Part shown: in pieces, positions 8,259 through 15,394 of the stretch
Layout: each line of letters starts with the position of its first letter
Numbering within the stretch: position 1 is the stretch's first letter
Origin: a virus
Length of the DNA stretch: 23,956 nt
Direction: 5' to 3' (one strand)
IMG/VR virus record: IMGVR_UViG_3300017786_000142
Location: 1 to 23,956 of that record
The notes under the pieces: generated by a model
What the model saw: only the letters and a program-made list of their open reading frames with translations
Databases searched by the model: none
What the model was told of the DNA's origin: nothing
Position numbers and translations under genes: made by a program

Positions 8259-8846
8259 ATGGCAACATCCTATTTTCAAAAACTAGAAACCGACGCGTTT
8301 CGTGCTGGTGTACAACCCAGGTCAAAAGACTCGCTCGAATGGTTTAAACGAAGATTGAAAAGTGTGTCACGAATCAATAATAATCAAATACTCAAAGACC
8401 CTTTACTTAAAAAAGTCGAAAAGCCTTTAATAGGCCGAATGTATATGTATTTTTATGATCCCAAAACAAAAGATACATTACCTTACTATGATCGTTTTCC
8501 TCTAATTGTTATGGTTGGAAAAGAAAAAGGTGGATTTACTGGTTTAAATTTACACTATTTACCACCAATTTTAAGAGCAAAGTTTTTTGATAGACTATCA
8601 GAGTTTACAAATAATAAAAAATATGACGAAAGTACGAGGTTTCGTTTAACATATAATTTTTTAAGAGCATCATCAAAATTAGAACTTTTTAAACCGTGTT
8701 TTAAAAGATATCTTACAAGCCAAGTTGAATCAAGAATAACAGAAGTACCAGCTACCGAATGGGAAGTTGCGCTCTTTCTTCCAACTGATAAGTTTGTTAA
8801 GAACTCAAGACAATCAGTTTGGAAAAAATCAAGAGCAATGATATAA
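8259..8846 (+). CDS. Probable DNA end protector, gp2-like (tentative)
   Basis: 195 residues. It contains LPYYDRFPLIVMVGKEKGGF and TGLNLHYLPP, a motif set I associate with proteins annotated as DNA end protector (gp2) in marine T4-like phages. In T4, gene 2 is the neighbour of gene 4, and here it directly follows gp4, which supports the guess. T4 gp2 is 274 residues and binds DNA ends in the virion to block RecBCD. The protein is rich in Lys/Arg (C-terminus KNSRQSVWKKSRAMI), compatible with DNA binding. The stop overlaps the next ATG (TAATG). The identity needs a profile search. Confidence 0.5.
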   Translation: MATSYFQKLETDAFRAGVQPRSKDSLEWFKRRLKSVSRINNNQILKDPLLKKVEKPLIGRMYMYFYDPKTKDTLPYYDRFPLIVMVGKEKGGFTGLNLHYLPPILRAKFFDRLSEFTNNKKYDESTRFRLTYNFLRASSKLELFKPCFKRYLTSQVESRITEVPATEWEVALFLPTDKFVKNSRQSVWKKSRAMI

Positions 8847-9730
8847 TGCAGTATATAGACAAATTAAAATCAGCAGTTCAAGATCGAAGCGGGTTTGCAC
8901 ACCCAAATAGGTTTATGATACAATTTCCTGTCATCCAAAATATTCTTACACCTGAAGAATCAAGAGATTTTGATTTGTTCTGTGAGAGTACGTCTTTACC
9001 TGGTCGTCAGATGTTAACACTCGATTATACTTCAACACGTCATACGCACAAAAAACCAAATGGTTATCAGAACGAAGACATTACATTTGTGTTTAACATT
9101 ACAAACGACTATTTTATAAGAGATATATTCACTAGATGGACGAATGCGATTGTTAACAGAGAAACATACGAAGTCGGTTTTAAAAATGAATACGCTACTC
9201 CTATTGTTATTCACCAACTTGATGAGCAAGACAATAAAGTGTATTCATGTGGATTACGAGATGCTTATCCGGTGTCTGTGCAAAACATAGATTTGAATCA
9301 AACAACTACAGATTCTATTCAAAAGCTTAGTGTTACAATGACGTACTTTGATTTTGTAGAAGCTAAAACTAACGAGGTCGGTCAGAACAACACTGAATCA
9401 ACTCTACCACAACCTGTGCCAATTAAGCGTAACGCAAATTATGCTAATAATCAAGATGATATACCGAACAACTACAAAGACTACGGTTTAGACCCACCGC
9501 GCTTGGCCGCGGGTGCACCGCCCGTTGGAATTGGCCCATTTCCTAATAAGGCAGACGTTAAACAGAATAGAAAGCCAAGTGGTGGACCTTTGCCAAATAA
9601 GAATGACGTTAAACAAAAGAGACGTATCATACCTACTATTATTCCATTTTTACCACCTAAAGTAAATCAGATAAATAGAATAGCGAGAATATTTGGAGTC
9701 ACTGCCACACGACCTGGGAGTGCCCAATAA
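8846..9730 (+). CDS. Tail tube/gp54-like protein with repeated basic tail
   Basis: 294 residues from ATG 8846, which overlaps the previous stop; an in-frame ATG at 8819 would overlap much further. The N-terminal 180 residues have the gp19/gp54 tube-fold layout: FAHPNRFMIQFP, then FDLFCESTSLPG, a central ITFVFNITNDYFIRDIFTRW, and a closing QKLSVTMTYFDF strand. The T4 tube protein gp19 has the same sequence of elements (ARPNLFQVEI, CKATALPAG). It could be the baseplate tube initiator gp54 or a minor tube protein; the major tube protein usually lies near gp18. The C-terminal ~100 residues are Pro/Lys/Asn-rich with two copies of PNK(A/N)DVKQ(N/K)R and look disordered. Confidence 0.65.
   Translation: MQYIDKLKSAVQDRSGFAHPNRFMIQFPVIQNILTPEESRDFDLFCESTSLPGRQMLTLDYTSTRHTHKKPNGYQNEDITFVFNITNDYFIRDIFTRWTNAIVNRETYEVGFKNEYATPIVIHQLDEQDNKVYSCGLRDAYPVSVQNIDLNQTTTDSIQKLSVTMTYFDFVEAKTNEVGQNNTESTLPQPVPIKRNANYANNQDDIPNNYKDYGLDPPRLAAGAPPVGIGPFPNKADVKQNRKPSGGPLPNKNDVKQKRRIIPTIIPFLPPKVNQINRIARIFGVTATRPGSAQ
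9541..9622 (+). repeat. Imperfect direct repeat in the tube-like gene
   Basis: Two copies about 54 nt apart encode GPFPNKADVKQNR and GPLPNKNDVKQKR. The copies share GACGTTAAACA and flanking codons. They lie in the Pro/Lys-rich tail. Confidence 0.75.
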
Positions 9731-9751
9731 ACTTTAAATTATTAAAATATT

Positions 9752-10450
9752 ATGCCACTACCAACACTAGAATCAACAAAATACATAACTACTATACCTT
9801 CGACAGGTAAAGAAGTAGAATACCGTCCTTTTCTTGTTAAAGAAGAAAAGTTACTTATGATAGCACAAGAGTCTGAAGATGAAACTCAGATTCTTAACGC
9901 AATGAAAGACATTGTAACCGCTTGCACGTTCAATAAAGTTAAGGCAGATGACTGCACATTATACGACATTGAATATCTTTTTCTTCAATTAAGAATTAAA
10001 AGTATCGGTGAAGAAAGCACACTTAATCTTAAATGCGAAAAGTGTGGAGAATACACTGAAGTAAGTGTAGACCTTACTAAAATCGAAGTTGTGTATCCAA
10101 AGAAAAAAGTAGATTCAACTATTAAGTTAAATGATACAGTTGGTCTTACACTTAAACCACTTACATTGAAATCATCACAAAAGATTAAAGGTACTGATGA
10201 AGAAATCTTTAATCACGCAATTATTCAATCGATTGATACAATCTTTGACGAAGATAACGTTTATAGTGTAAATGATGTAACAGAAAAAGAAGTTGTACAA
10301 TTTATTGATTCTATGTCACATGAGAATCTTGAAGCAATTCAACAATATATTTCTAATCAACCAGAACTAAAACACACGATAGAATTTACATGTAAGCATG
10401 ATAAACACAAAAACAAAGTTGAAATGAAAGGAATTGCATCTTTTTTCTAA
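9752..10450 (+). CDS. 26: Baseplate hub/tail assembly chaperone gp26-like (0-frame product)
   Basis: 232 residues. It matches the T4 gp26-type baseplate hub family in layout: LESTKYITTIPSTGKEVEYR, PFLVKEEKLLMIAQES, an YDIEYLFLQLRIKSIGE stretch and a CxxC pair (C95/C98 in LKCEKCGEY). A second C214-x-H216 near the end may complete a zinc ribbon (inference). The last codons before the stop are TCT TTT TTC TAA, which form a T_TTT_TTC slippery heptamer. The -1 frame stays open into the gp51-like segment directly before the tape measure gene. That is exactly the position of lambda G/GT-type chaperone pairs. No late promoter lies within the 21-nt gap upstream, so it is probably co-transcribed from 8246. 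Confidence 0.82.
   Translation: MPLPTLESTKYITTIPSTGKEVEYRPFLVKEEKLLMIAQESEDETQILNAMKDIVTACTFNKVKADDCTLYDIEYLFLQLRIKSIGEESTLNLKCEKCGEYTEVSVDLTKIEVVYPKKKVDSTIKLNDTVGLTLKPLTLKSSQKIKGTDEEIFNHAIIQSIDTIFDEDNVYSVNDVTEKEVVQFIDSMSHENLEAIQQYISNQPELKHTIEFTCKHDKHKNKVEMKGIASFF
10441..10447 (+). other. Predicted -1 ribosomal frameshift site (T_TTT_TTC)
   Basis: The heptamer is in the correct register: T10441, TTT 10442-10444, TTC 10445-10447, with the 0-frame stop TAA immediately after. Slipping back one base gives CTA ATC GGC CTT..., an open frame through 10656. No strong downstream stem-loop is evident; a direct repeat of GAATCATT follows at 10465-10483. Confidence 0.75.
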
Positions 10451-10656
10451 TCGGCCTTTCGCATGAATCATTGTTGAATCATTATCAAACAAATTTTGCA
10501 ATGGCCCAACATCATAAGTATAGTTTAACAGAATTAGGTGATATGCTACCGTGGGAAAGGCAGATTTACGTTTCATTATTACAAGAACATATTAAAGAAG
10601 AAAACGAAAGAATACAAAGACAAAACCAAAGTCAAAAGAGAATTCAATACGCATGA
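10447..10656 (+). CDS. 51: gp51-like C-terminal extension, made as a -1 frameshift fusion with gp26
   Basis: Entered by -1 frameshift at 10441-10447, this 69-residue segment begins LIGLSHESLLNHYQTNFAMA, then QHHKYSLTELGDMLPWERQI, and ends with a charged helix. The fusion product would be about 301 residues. The HHKYSL...LPWER(E/Q)IYV signature is that of small proteins annotated as gp51 hub-assembly catalysts beside gp26 in T4-like phages. The codons between the slippery site and the first ATG (10501) encode family-like sequence, arguing that translation arrives from upstream. No Shine-Dalgarno site precedes ATG 10501 or the TTG codons at 10471. The stop overlaps the tape measure ATG (ATGA). 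A separately initiated protein from 10501 is the alternative. Confidence 0.78.
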   Translation, partial: LIGLSHESLLNHYQTNFAMAQHHKYSLTELGDMLPWERQIYVSLLQEHIKEENERIQRQNQSQKRIQYA

Positions 10657-13199
10657 GTGAACCAATAACCAATGAAGATTTTCAAGCTTTAGTTGCAGAG
10701 CTGAAAAAAACCAATAAACAGCTTAGCCAACAAGCGCGAGGCGGTTTTGCCGGAGGCATCAAGAAAACAATTGATGATGTAAAAGATTCAGTAACATCTC
10801 CTTTTAGAAAAATAAAGGAAACACTAGCTGCACCTGGTAAATTTATTGGAGACACTATTGAAGATATTGGTGATGCTGTAATGACACCTTTTAAGTCATT
10901 TAAAAATGTATCAGAAGGTTTTAAAAATATCTTTAGTAAAAATGAAACCAAGCGCCAAACTGAATTACTTGAACAAATACTTCAAGGTATCGAAGATTTA
11001 AATCAAAATGTTTCTGTTGATACAAATCGTGAACAGAACCAAGATTTATTAAAATTAGAACAAGGCAAAGAACAAAAAGGTATTTTTAAGTCTATTTCAG
11101 ACAATATTAAAAATGCTGCCACAGGTGGACGAGGATCAAGACGAAAAGGAAAAGGCGGGGCGTCTGGCGGGGGAGATAGAGGCTTCTTTGCAAATATGGT
11201 TCAAGACTTTTTTCTGGCAGCTATCGTTACACAACGTGGTATTGGTCAATTTGCTCGTGATGGCGTTAAGAATGTTGTCGATACATTTAAAGCTGTTTCT
11301 AAGCCATTCAAAATGATATTTGGCGGTGTAAAGAAGCTTGGCAAAGGCGCTATAAATCTTGCTAGAGATGTGTTTGGTAAAGACAAAGGCCAAAAGGGAA
11401 TTCCATTCAGAAGAGCTGTAGTAAAAGAAAAAGTAGCTGGTGCTGTATCATCTGTAACAGATAAAGTACAAGGATTAAAAGACAAATTTTTTCCTAAGAT
11501 ACCAGAGCAAATTGAAGCTCAGCCAGGACCAGGTGGATTTGACACTAACAATTTATTTTCTGGAGATATTGTTGAATCAAATAACGCAATTGTTGAAGCA
11601 GTTAAGGAAAACACTAGTTCATTGGTAAAAGTTCTAACTGGTAATGACCTTAAGAAAGCTGAAACAGAAAAAGAACGTGATAAAACGTTTCAAGATATTG
11701 CAGATTCATTAGAAGATATTGAAGGTAGTGATCTTGGTAAAGGTGCAGAAAATAAAAAAGGCGAAGGGCTTATCAGTGAAATAATTAATGAGTACGGAGG
11801 AACGATACTCGCCGCTCTCGGCGGCAAAAAACTCTTAGGCTCCAAGCTTGGTAAAAATTTAGTTAATAAAGGTAAAGGTTTATTTAGTAGGCTCAATCCT
11901 TTTAGCGGAAAGAAAGCTTCTACTAGTGTACCATCATTAAAACAACCCACTCTTACAGGCCCAGCTCAAACAATTAGCAATGCTGGTCAAGCTGGTGCAA
12001 ACGCTTCTTCTAACACAATAAAGAACATTACTAATGCACCGGGCTCATCAGTGGTAGATGCACCAAAGCCAAAAGGTGGATTTTTTTCTAGGTTAAATCC
12101 AATGAATAAAATTAAAGATGCTACTAAAGGCATCGCAAAACAATTTCCTAGTGTACTAAAAAGAGTACCTGTTATAGGTGGTGTTGTTGAAGGTATATTT
12201 TTAAATAGTGCAATTAAAACAATACTTGAAGACCCCGAGGCAAGTGAAAACGAAAAGAAAGATGCAGTTGGAACAGAATTTATTAAAGCGTTGACGGGGC
12301 CCGCAGGTGCAGCTATTGCGATTGGTGCTGTTACTGCAGCTACAGGTGGTGTTGGTTTTCTTGCTTCAGCCTTAACAGGTACAGCTGGTTATGCAATTGG
12401 TAATGTTGTAGGAAGCGTATTAGCTTCGGTTCTTCCAACAAAAACAATAGGTGGTGCTATTATTAATACTTTCTATAAAAAGGAATCAGCACAAGGTCAA
12501 GCAAAACCTCAAACCAAAACACAAAACCCTGTTAAGACAGTTACTCAAGAAGTTAAAGAAAAAAGATTCGATGCGTCACGGGTTGCAGCTAAGGAAGCAG
12601 AAGCTGCCTTAGCCAAGTTTGAATCTGAGAACCAAGGGGCAGAAATGATTGAACTTCCGCGCGACATGTTTGATGACCCAGAAGATGGTCCAACGTTAGA
12701 ATACAAAGACCCCGAAAAACAAGCGCAGTTTGAAAAGCTTCGTTCAAATACTTACGATACTGAGCGTAAGCAAAGCCAGAGCGCTAGAAATGTTATGGGT
12801 TTAAAAGATCGATTTACAGGGAGTAACTCGGGCAGAGATACGTTGAAAACAGTTGACTTCATTCAAGATAAGTTCGGAATACAATTTCCAGGTGCTTCAA
12901 AGAATGCACAAGGTCTAACTCAATATAAAGGTAGTGGTGCGGCAATTCAATTCGCACAAGATTTATTTGCAAAAAATCCAAATGCAACTGGAGCAGAAAT
13001 GTTACAAGCTATTCAACGCGGGAACGACGTGTCAGCAGAGTTGTTCTCAAGTATGGACCGGGCTGCTGGTTCAGCTGGCGGCGCTGGTGTGTCAACTCAA
13101 ATAAATGCACCAACTAACTCAAATATTACAACTATTAACGAAGCACCAAATCACATTGATAGAACAGTTGGTATGTTTGGTGCACAGCCTGCATACTAA
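10653..13199 (+). CDS. Tail tape measure/hub protein, gp29-like
   Basis: 848 residues, larger than T4 gp29 (590). It follows the frameshifted chaperone pair with an ATGA overlap, the standard position of a tape measure gene. The N-terminal half has amphipathic helices and Lys/Gly-rich linkers (GGRGSRRKGKGGASGGGDRG). A hydrophobic Gly/Ala stretch at ~545-590 (LTGPAGAAIAIGAVTAATGG, then GVGFLASALTGTAGYAIGNV) resembles the membrane-active segment of tape measures. The C-terminal region (~650-760) is charged and helical, ending in an Asn/Thr-rich beta-like tail. The internal RLNPFSGKK / RLNPMNKIK motif repeats. The tape measure sets tail length and is ejected ahead of DNA. Function is inferred from position and composition. 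Confidence 0.75.
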   Translation: MSEPITNEDFQALVAELKKTNKQLSQQARGGFAGGIKKTIDDVKDSVTSPFRKIKETLAAPGKFIGDTIEDIGDAVMTPFKSFKNVSEGFKNIFSKNETKRQTELLEQILQGIEDLNQNVSVDTNREQNQDLLKLEQGKEQKGIFKSISDNIKNAATGGRGSRRKGKGGASGGGDRGFFANMVQDFFLAAIVTQRGIGQFARDGVKNVVDTFKAVSKPFKMIFGGVKKLGKGAINLARDVFGKDKGQKGIPFRRAVVKEKVAGAVSSVTDKVQGLKDKFFPKIPEQIEAQPGPGGFDTNNLFSGDIVESNNAIVEAVKENTSSLVKVLTGNDLKKAETEKERDKTFQDIADSLEDIEGSDLGKGAENKKGEGLISEIINEYGGTILAALGGKKLLGSKLGKNLVNKGKGLFSRLNPFSGKKASTSVPSLKQPTLTGPAQTISNAGQAGANASSNTIKNITNAPGSSVVDAPKPKGGFFSRLNPMNKIKDATKGIAKQFPSVLKRVPVIGGVVEGIFLNSAIKTILEDPEASENEKKDAVGTEFIKALTGPAGAAIAIGAVTAATGGVGFLASALTGTAGYAIGNVVGSVLASVLPTKTIGGAIINTFYKKESAQGQAKPQTKTQNPVKTVTQEVKEKRFDASRVAAKEAEAALAKFESENQGAEMIELPRDMFDDPEDGPTLEYKDPEKQAQFEKLRSNTYDTERKQSQSARNVMGLKDRFTGSNSGRDTLKTVDFIQDKFGIQFPGASKNAQGLTQYKGSGAAIQFAQDLFAKNPNATGAEMLQAIQRGNDVSAELFSSMDRAAGSAGGAGVSTQINAPTNSNITTINEAPNHIDRTVGMFGAQPAY

Positions 13200-13226
13200 A
13201 AAGGGCGATGACCTCAGCCATCGCCC
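13198..13226 (-). terminator. Intrinsic terminator of the gp32 transcript (minus strand)
   Basis: An 8-bp perfect stem (GGGCGATG 13203-13210 with CATCGCCC 13219-13226) with an 8-nt loop. Read on the minus strand the stem is followed by TTTTT (13202-13198). There is no T-run on the plus side. It lies between converging tape measure and gp32 genes, so for the plus-strand transcript it would only be a 3' hairpin. Confidence 0.85.
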
Positions 13227-13248
13227 CGTAATAAGGAAGCTTAACGTT

Positions 13249-14157
13249 TTACTGTTGAGCTAGTTTTGCGAAGTAAGATAAAGTATCTTCTCCGTCCTCA
13301 CTACCACCTTCTTGCGCAGTGGCTGGTGTCGGTGTTTCAGCTTGAGGCGCATCAATTACTGGCGCCTTAGTTGTATTCAGTTCATCAACTACGGTGTCGC
13401 TTAAGGTATCAGCAATTTCTTCTTCACCTAGAACGTCATAGAGCTTTTTCTTAAGCTCTCCGTATGACTTGTAGTTTTCGACATCAACGAACTCCTGCAA
13501 TTTGTATGACTGTGCGTATACAGTCTCTAACTTTGAATCGTCGCCATCGAATAGCTCGGTGGATGATTCAAACTCTGACTTATCGTAGTTACGGTAGCCT
13601 TCAACATTGCGAATCTTCAACTTGAAGTTAGCGCCACCCCAATAATCAAATGGGTTGACAGGCTTCTCATCTTCGAATTGCGGTTGCATCACATCCATAA
13701 TCTTATCAAAGATTTTCTTTCCGTACTTGTACAGGAAGACCTTACCCTCGTTTTGAGGATTGGCTGTATCTGATAGAACCAGAATGTTTGATACATGATG
13801 TAGACGACGCTTACGGTCACGGGCAATCTCCTTATCGGATTCAATACCACTATTCCATAGCTGAGTGTTCATTTCACTCACAGGGTCTTTTTGGCCGATG
13901 GAAGTAAGTGACTTTTCAATGTACCACTTACCACCTGGTCCTTTAAACCCATGGTCCCAATAACGAACCCATGGCAAATCTTCGCCATCGGTCGCTGGTA
14001 GGAAGCGAATCACTGCGTATCCGTTTCCTGCTTTATCTACTGTTGGTGCCCAAAAGCGGTCATCAGAGTAGTTAGTTTTTTCTGAAGTGCTCGCTGTAGC
14101 TTTTACAAGCTTTGCGATAGCGCCTTCACGATTTTGTTTCATATTTGCAAACGACAT
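13249..14157 (-). CDS. 32: Single-stranded DNA-binding protein gp32
   Basis: 302 residues from ATG 14157 (MSFANMKQNREG), the form typical of T4-like gp32. An in-frame ATG at 14229 (ATGA overlap with gp59) would translate the AATACA repeat leader into an Asn/Thr-rich leader and is not preferred. The OB-fold core has AVIRFLPATDGEDLPWVRYW, GPGGKWYIEKSL, SNILVLSD, NEGKVFLYKYGKKIFDKI (T4: NEGKVFKYRFGKKIWDKI) and YWGGANFKLKIRNVEGYRNY. The acidic C-terminus (GGSEDGEDTLSYFAKLAQQ) would bind gp59, polymerase and other partners. The zinc-binding cysteines of T4 gp32 (C77, C87, C90) have no counterpart: the segment between KWYIEKSL and SNILVL contains no cysteine. Gp32 coats ssDNA in replication, recombination and repair. 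Confidence 0.95.
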   Translation of the reverse strand: MSFANMKQNREGAIAKLVKATASTSEKTNYSDDRFWAPTVDKAGNGYAVIRFLPATDGEDLPWVRYWDHGFKGPGGKWYIEKSLTSIGQKDPVSEMNTQLWNSGIESDKEIARDRKRRLHHVSNILVLSDTANPQNEGKVFLYKYGKKIFDKIMDVMQPQFEDEKPVNPFDYWGGANFKLKIRNVEGYRNYDKSEFESSTELFDGDDSKLETVYAQSYKLQEFVDVENYKSYGELKKKLYDVLGEEEIADTLSDTVVDELNTTKAPVIDAPQAETPTPATAQEGGSEDGEDTLSYFAKLAQQ

Positions 14158-14212
14158 ATTTGTATTTGTATTTTGTATTTTTGTATTGCGGTGTATTTTG
14201 TTGTATTTAACT
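14158..14212 (-). promoter_or_regulatory. A-rich AATACA-repeat leader upstream of gp32, candidate autoregulatory site
   Basis: On the mRNA strand about six near-copies of (A)AATACA(A) fill the ~55 nt before ATG 14157, with no G except one pair (CCGC) and no Shine-Dalgarno site. In T4, gp32 represses its own translation by cooperative binding to an unstructured A/U-rich leader nucleated at an upstream pseudoknot. An unstructured repeat leader in the same place fits that role (inference). No pseudoknot was identified. Confidence 0.55.
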
Positions 14213-14225
14213 ATACTAACAGAAA

Positions 14226-14798
14226 TCATGCATATGTAAAGGCTTTAATGACCTCTTCTCGCATTTTTTTCATATTAATTTTAGTTAAGCTTGATTTGTA
14301 TTTCATTGCCAATACTGCACGAGCCCCTTTCATTTGAAGTGGGTCGATTAGTTTTGGTAATAAAGGTTTTATAAAGTTCACTAGACTATCTATAATAGAT
14401 ACAGTCTCTAGTGAAACTTCTTCTTGCGTAAGAGCATCAATGAGTAAATTATTACCATCTTTGCATTCACACATTTTGTTAAAATCTTGAAAGTGTGCTA
14501 AATCTTTTTTAAGACGATACGTTATTGATTGGAGTCGAGCTTCTCGTTTGTCATAATTATCTTTTGTCATATCGTGAATCCACATAACATTTTCAATCAT
14601 GTTTGACGTAATATAATCAATTATATAATCTTGATCGTGTTTAGCACCTAGTTTTTCAAAGGTATAACGATATCTAAGAGAATCAAATGTTCTTGGCGAA
14701 ACTCTTACTTTAAAGTTATACTTGTATGCATCAAACTTCTCATCGGTATAATGAAGCTTTAATGCGTTATAAATTTGATATGCTTGAAGTCCAGTCAC
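14226..14798 (-). CDS. 59: Helicase loader gp59
   Basis: 190 residues (T4 gp59 is 217). It opens with LQAYQIYNALKLHYTDEKFD, AYKYNFKVRVS and RYTFEKLGAKHDQDYIIDYI, matching the T4 pattern KSVYKLYLMIKQHMNGKYDV, IKYNWCMRVS and KYFFQKL. It then has a SNMIEN...WIHDM segment and a closing set of helices (ETVSIIDSLVNFI; T4 ETFILLDSFLNII). Gp59 loads gp41 helicase onto gp32-coated forked DNA; placement directly upstream of gp32 is as in other T4-like phages. The start codon is GTG at 14798, overlapping the stop of the small basic gene (GTGA). The stop overlaps an ATG within the gp32 leader. Confidence 0.92.
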   Translation of the reverse strand: MTGLQAYQIYNALKLHYTDEKFDAYKYNFKVRVSPRTFDSLRYRYTFEKLGAKHDQDYIIDYITSNMIENVMWIHDMTKDNYDKREARLQSITYRLKKDLAHFQDFNKMCECKDGNNLLIDALTQEEVSLETVSIIDSLVNFIKPLLPKLIDPLQMKGARAVLAMKYKSSLTKINMKKMREEVIKAFTYA

Positions 14799-14926
14799 CC
14801 TTGTCCGCGGTATTTTTTCTTATAATGAATAGAGCTTTTTAGTTTAGAAGTTTTAGTCTTAGCGTGGACGCCAGGTCTCTTCTTTCTCTTTGTCTCTGTT
14901 TTTCCAATCTTTGCTGTTTTTGCCAT
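14795..14926 (-). CDS. Small basic protein, 43 aa (conserved-looking, function unknown)
   Basis: ATG 14926 to TGA 14795, 43 residues. The sequence is strongly basic (MAKTAKIGKTETKRKKRPGV, then HAKTKTSKLKSSIHYKKKYR, GQG). The ending KKxYRGQG and the RPGVHAKTK motif look like a small protein found beside replication genes in marine T4-like phages (from memory, not checked). Such Lys/Arg-rich peptides often bind RNA or DNA, but no domain is recognisable. The stop overlaps the GTG of gp59, implying translational coupling. Confidence 0.8.
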   Translation of the reverse strand: MAKTAKIGKTETKRKKRPGVHAKTKTSKLKSSIHYKKKYRGQG

Positions 14927-14933
14927 GATATGT

Positions 14934-15068
14934 TTATTTTATTTTGTAAAAAGAATTAATTGAATCTAACAGGCTCTTCCCATACTGCTGTGGGTCTACC
15001 TCATCTGATTTCAATGGAGGGGGTCGAGCTTTCTCCGCAGGAGTCCGAAGACTTTATTCCTTTGGCAT
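14934..15068 (-). pseudogene. Tiny ORF interrupted by an in-frame TAA (44 codons if read through)
   Basis: ATG 15068 opens a frame MPKE, meets TAA at 15056-15054, then continues open in the same frame for 39 codons (SLRTPAEKARPPPLKSDEVD, then PQQYGKSLLDSINSFYKIK) to TAA at 14934. The second part has protein-like composition with an amphipathic end. It exactly fills the 170-nt gap between two coupled genes, and its stop is 7 nt from the next ATG. Possible readings are a one-base nonsense mutation, a sequencing error, stop readthrough, or start at an internal TTG (15012-15014) giving 24 residues. I do not recognise the product. Confidence 0.5.
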
Positions 15069-15083
15069 AGTATTCAATTAATT
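14954..15083. repeat. 12-bp inverted repeat bracketing a GC-richer, hairpin-prone segment
   Basis: AATTAATTGAAT at 14954-14965 is the exact reverse complement of 15072-15083. On the minus strand the enclosed segment contains AGTC-TTCG-GACT (a C(UUCG)G tetraloop hairpin), CTCC-TGC-GGAG, CCTC-AT...AT-GAGG and CCCA...TGGG. The distal arm is followed by CTTTTT. It may be RNA structure superimposed on the tiny ORF. Confidence 0.55.
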
Positions 15084-15096
15084 GTGCAGAAAGTGT

Positions 15097-15393
15097 TTAT
15101 AGTTCATCGTCCTCGTGAGTAAAAATTTCTTCGTCAACTTGTAATCCACTAAGGTTTTCATACAATGTACTCTCGAAAATTAATTCGCCCCAATCGTTTT
15201 CACCCATTTCTAAAATCCAATCAGGTGTGCCGACAAATGTATCACCTTCTTCATCTATATAATGAAGCATTGATTCGTTTGAATCTTCTTCAATACAGAC
15301 GGTTAAAGGTTTACCATCAACTTCTAACTTATATCGAGTTGTAGTTTTAAAGTAAACTTCGTGAGGTTTTTCTATTAATTTGATTGTTGCCAT
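15097..15393 (-). CDS. Hypothetical acidic protein, 98 aa
   Basis: ATG 15393 (MATIKLIEKPHEVYFK) lies 1 nt after the gp33 stop, which is why it is preferred to the in-frame ATG at 15474 inside gp33. The protein alternates beta-like strands (YKLEVDGKPLTVCIEED) with a very acidic C-terminus (VDEEIFTHEDDEL). No domain was recognised. It is co-directional with gp33, gp59 and gp32, which suggests a role in early or middle metabolism, but nothing in the sequence fixes it. Confidence 0.75.
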   Translation of the reverse strand: MATIKLIEKPHEVYFKTTTRYKLEVDGKPLTVCIEEDSNESMLHYIDEEGDTFVGTPDWILEMGENDWGELIFESTLYENLSGLQVDEEIFTHEDDEL

Positions 15394-15394
15394 A

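Noticed and set aside
10471-10656. Independent gene starting at TTG 10471
   Set aside because: No ribosome binding site, and the frame with family-like sequence extends upstream to the slippery heptamer.
13198-13226. Bidirectional terminator
   Set aside because: Only the minus-strand reading has a U-run; the plus-strand reading is followed by CGTAATAAGG.
14158-14229. Long form of gp32 starting at ATG 14229
   Set aside because: It would add an Asn/Thr-rich repeat-coded leader unlike known gp32 N-termini; MSFANMKQ at 14157 is the family-like start. Kept only as an alternative.
14966-15071. A tRNA or a glutamine (downstream-peptide/glnA) riboswitch in the gap before the 43-aa gene
   Set aside because: A GGGGTCGAGC piece resembles a T-arm and CCGAAG resembles a riboswitch core, but no acceptor/anticodon arms and no full conserved core could be assembled.
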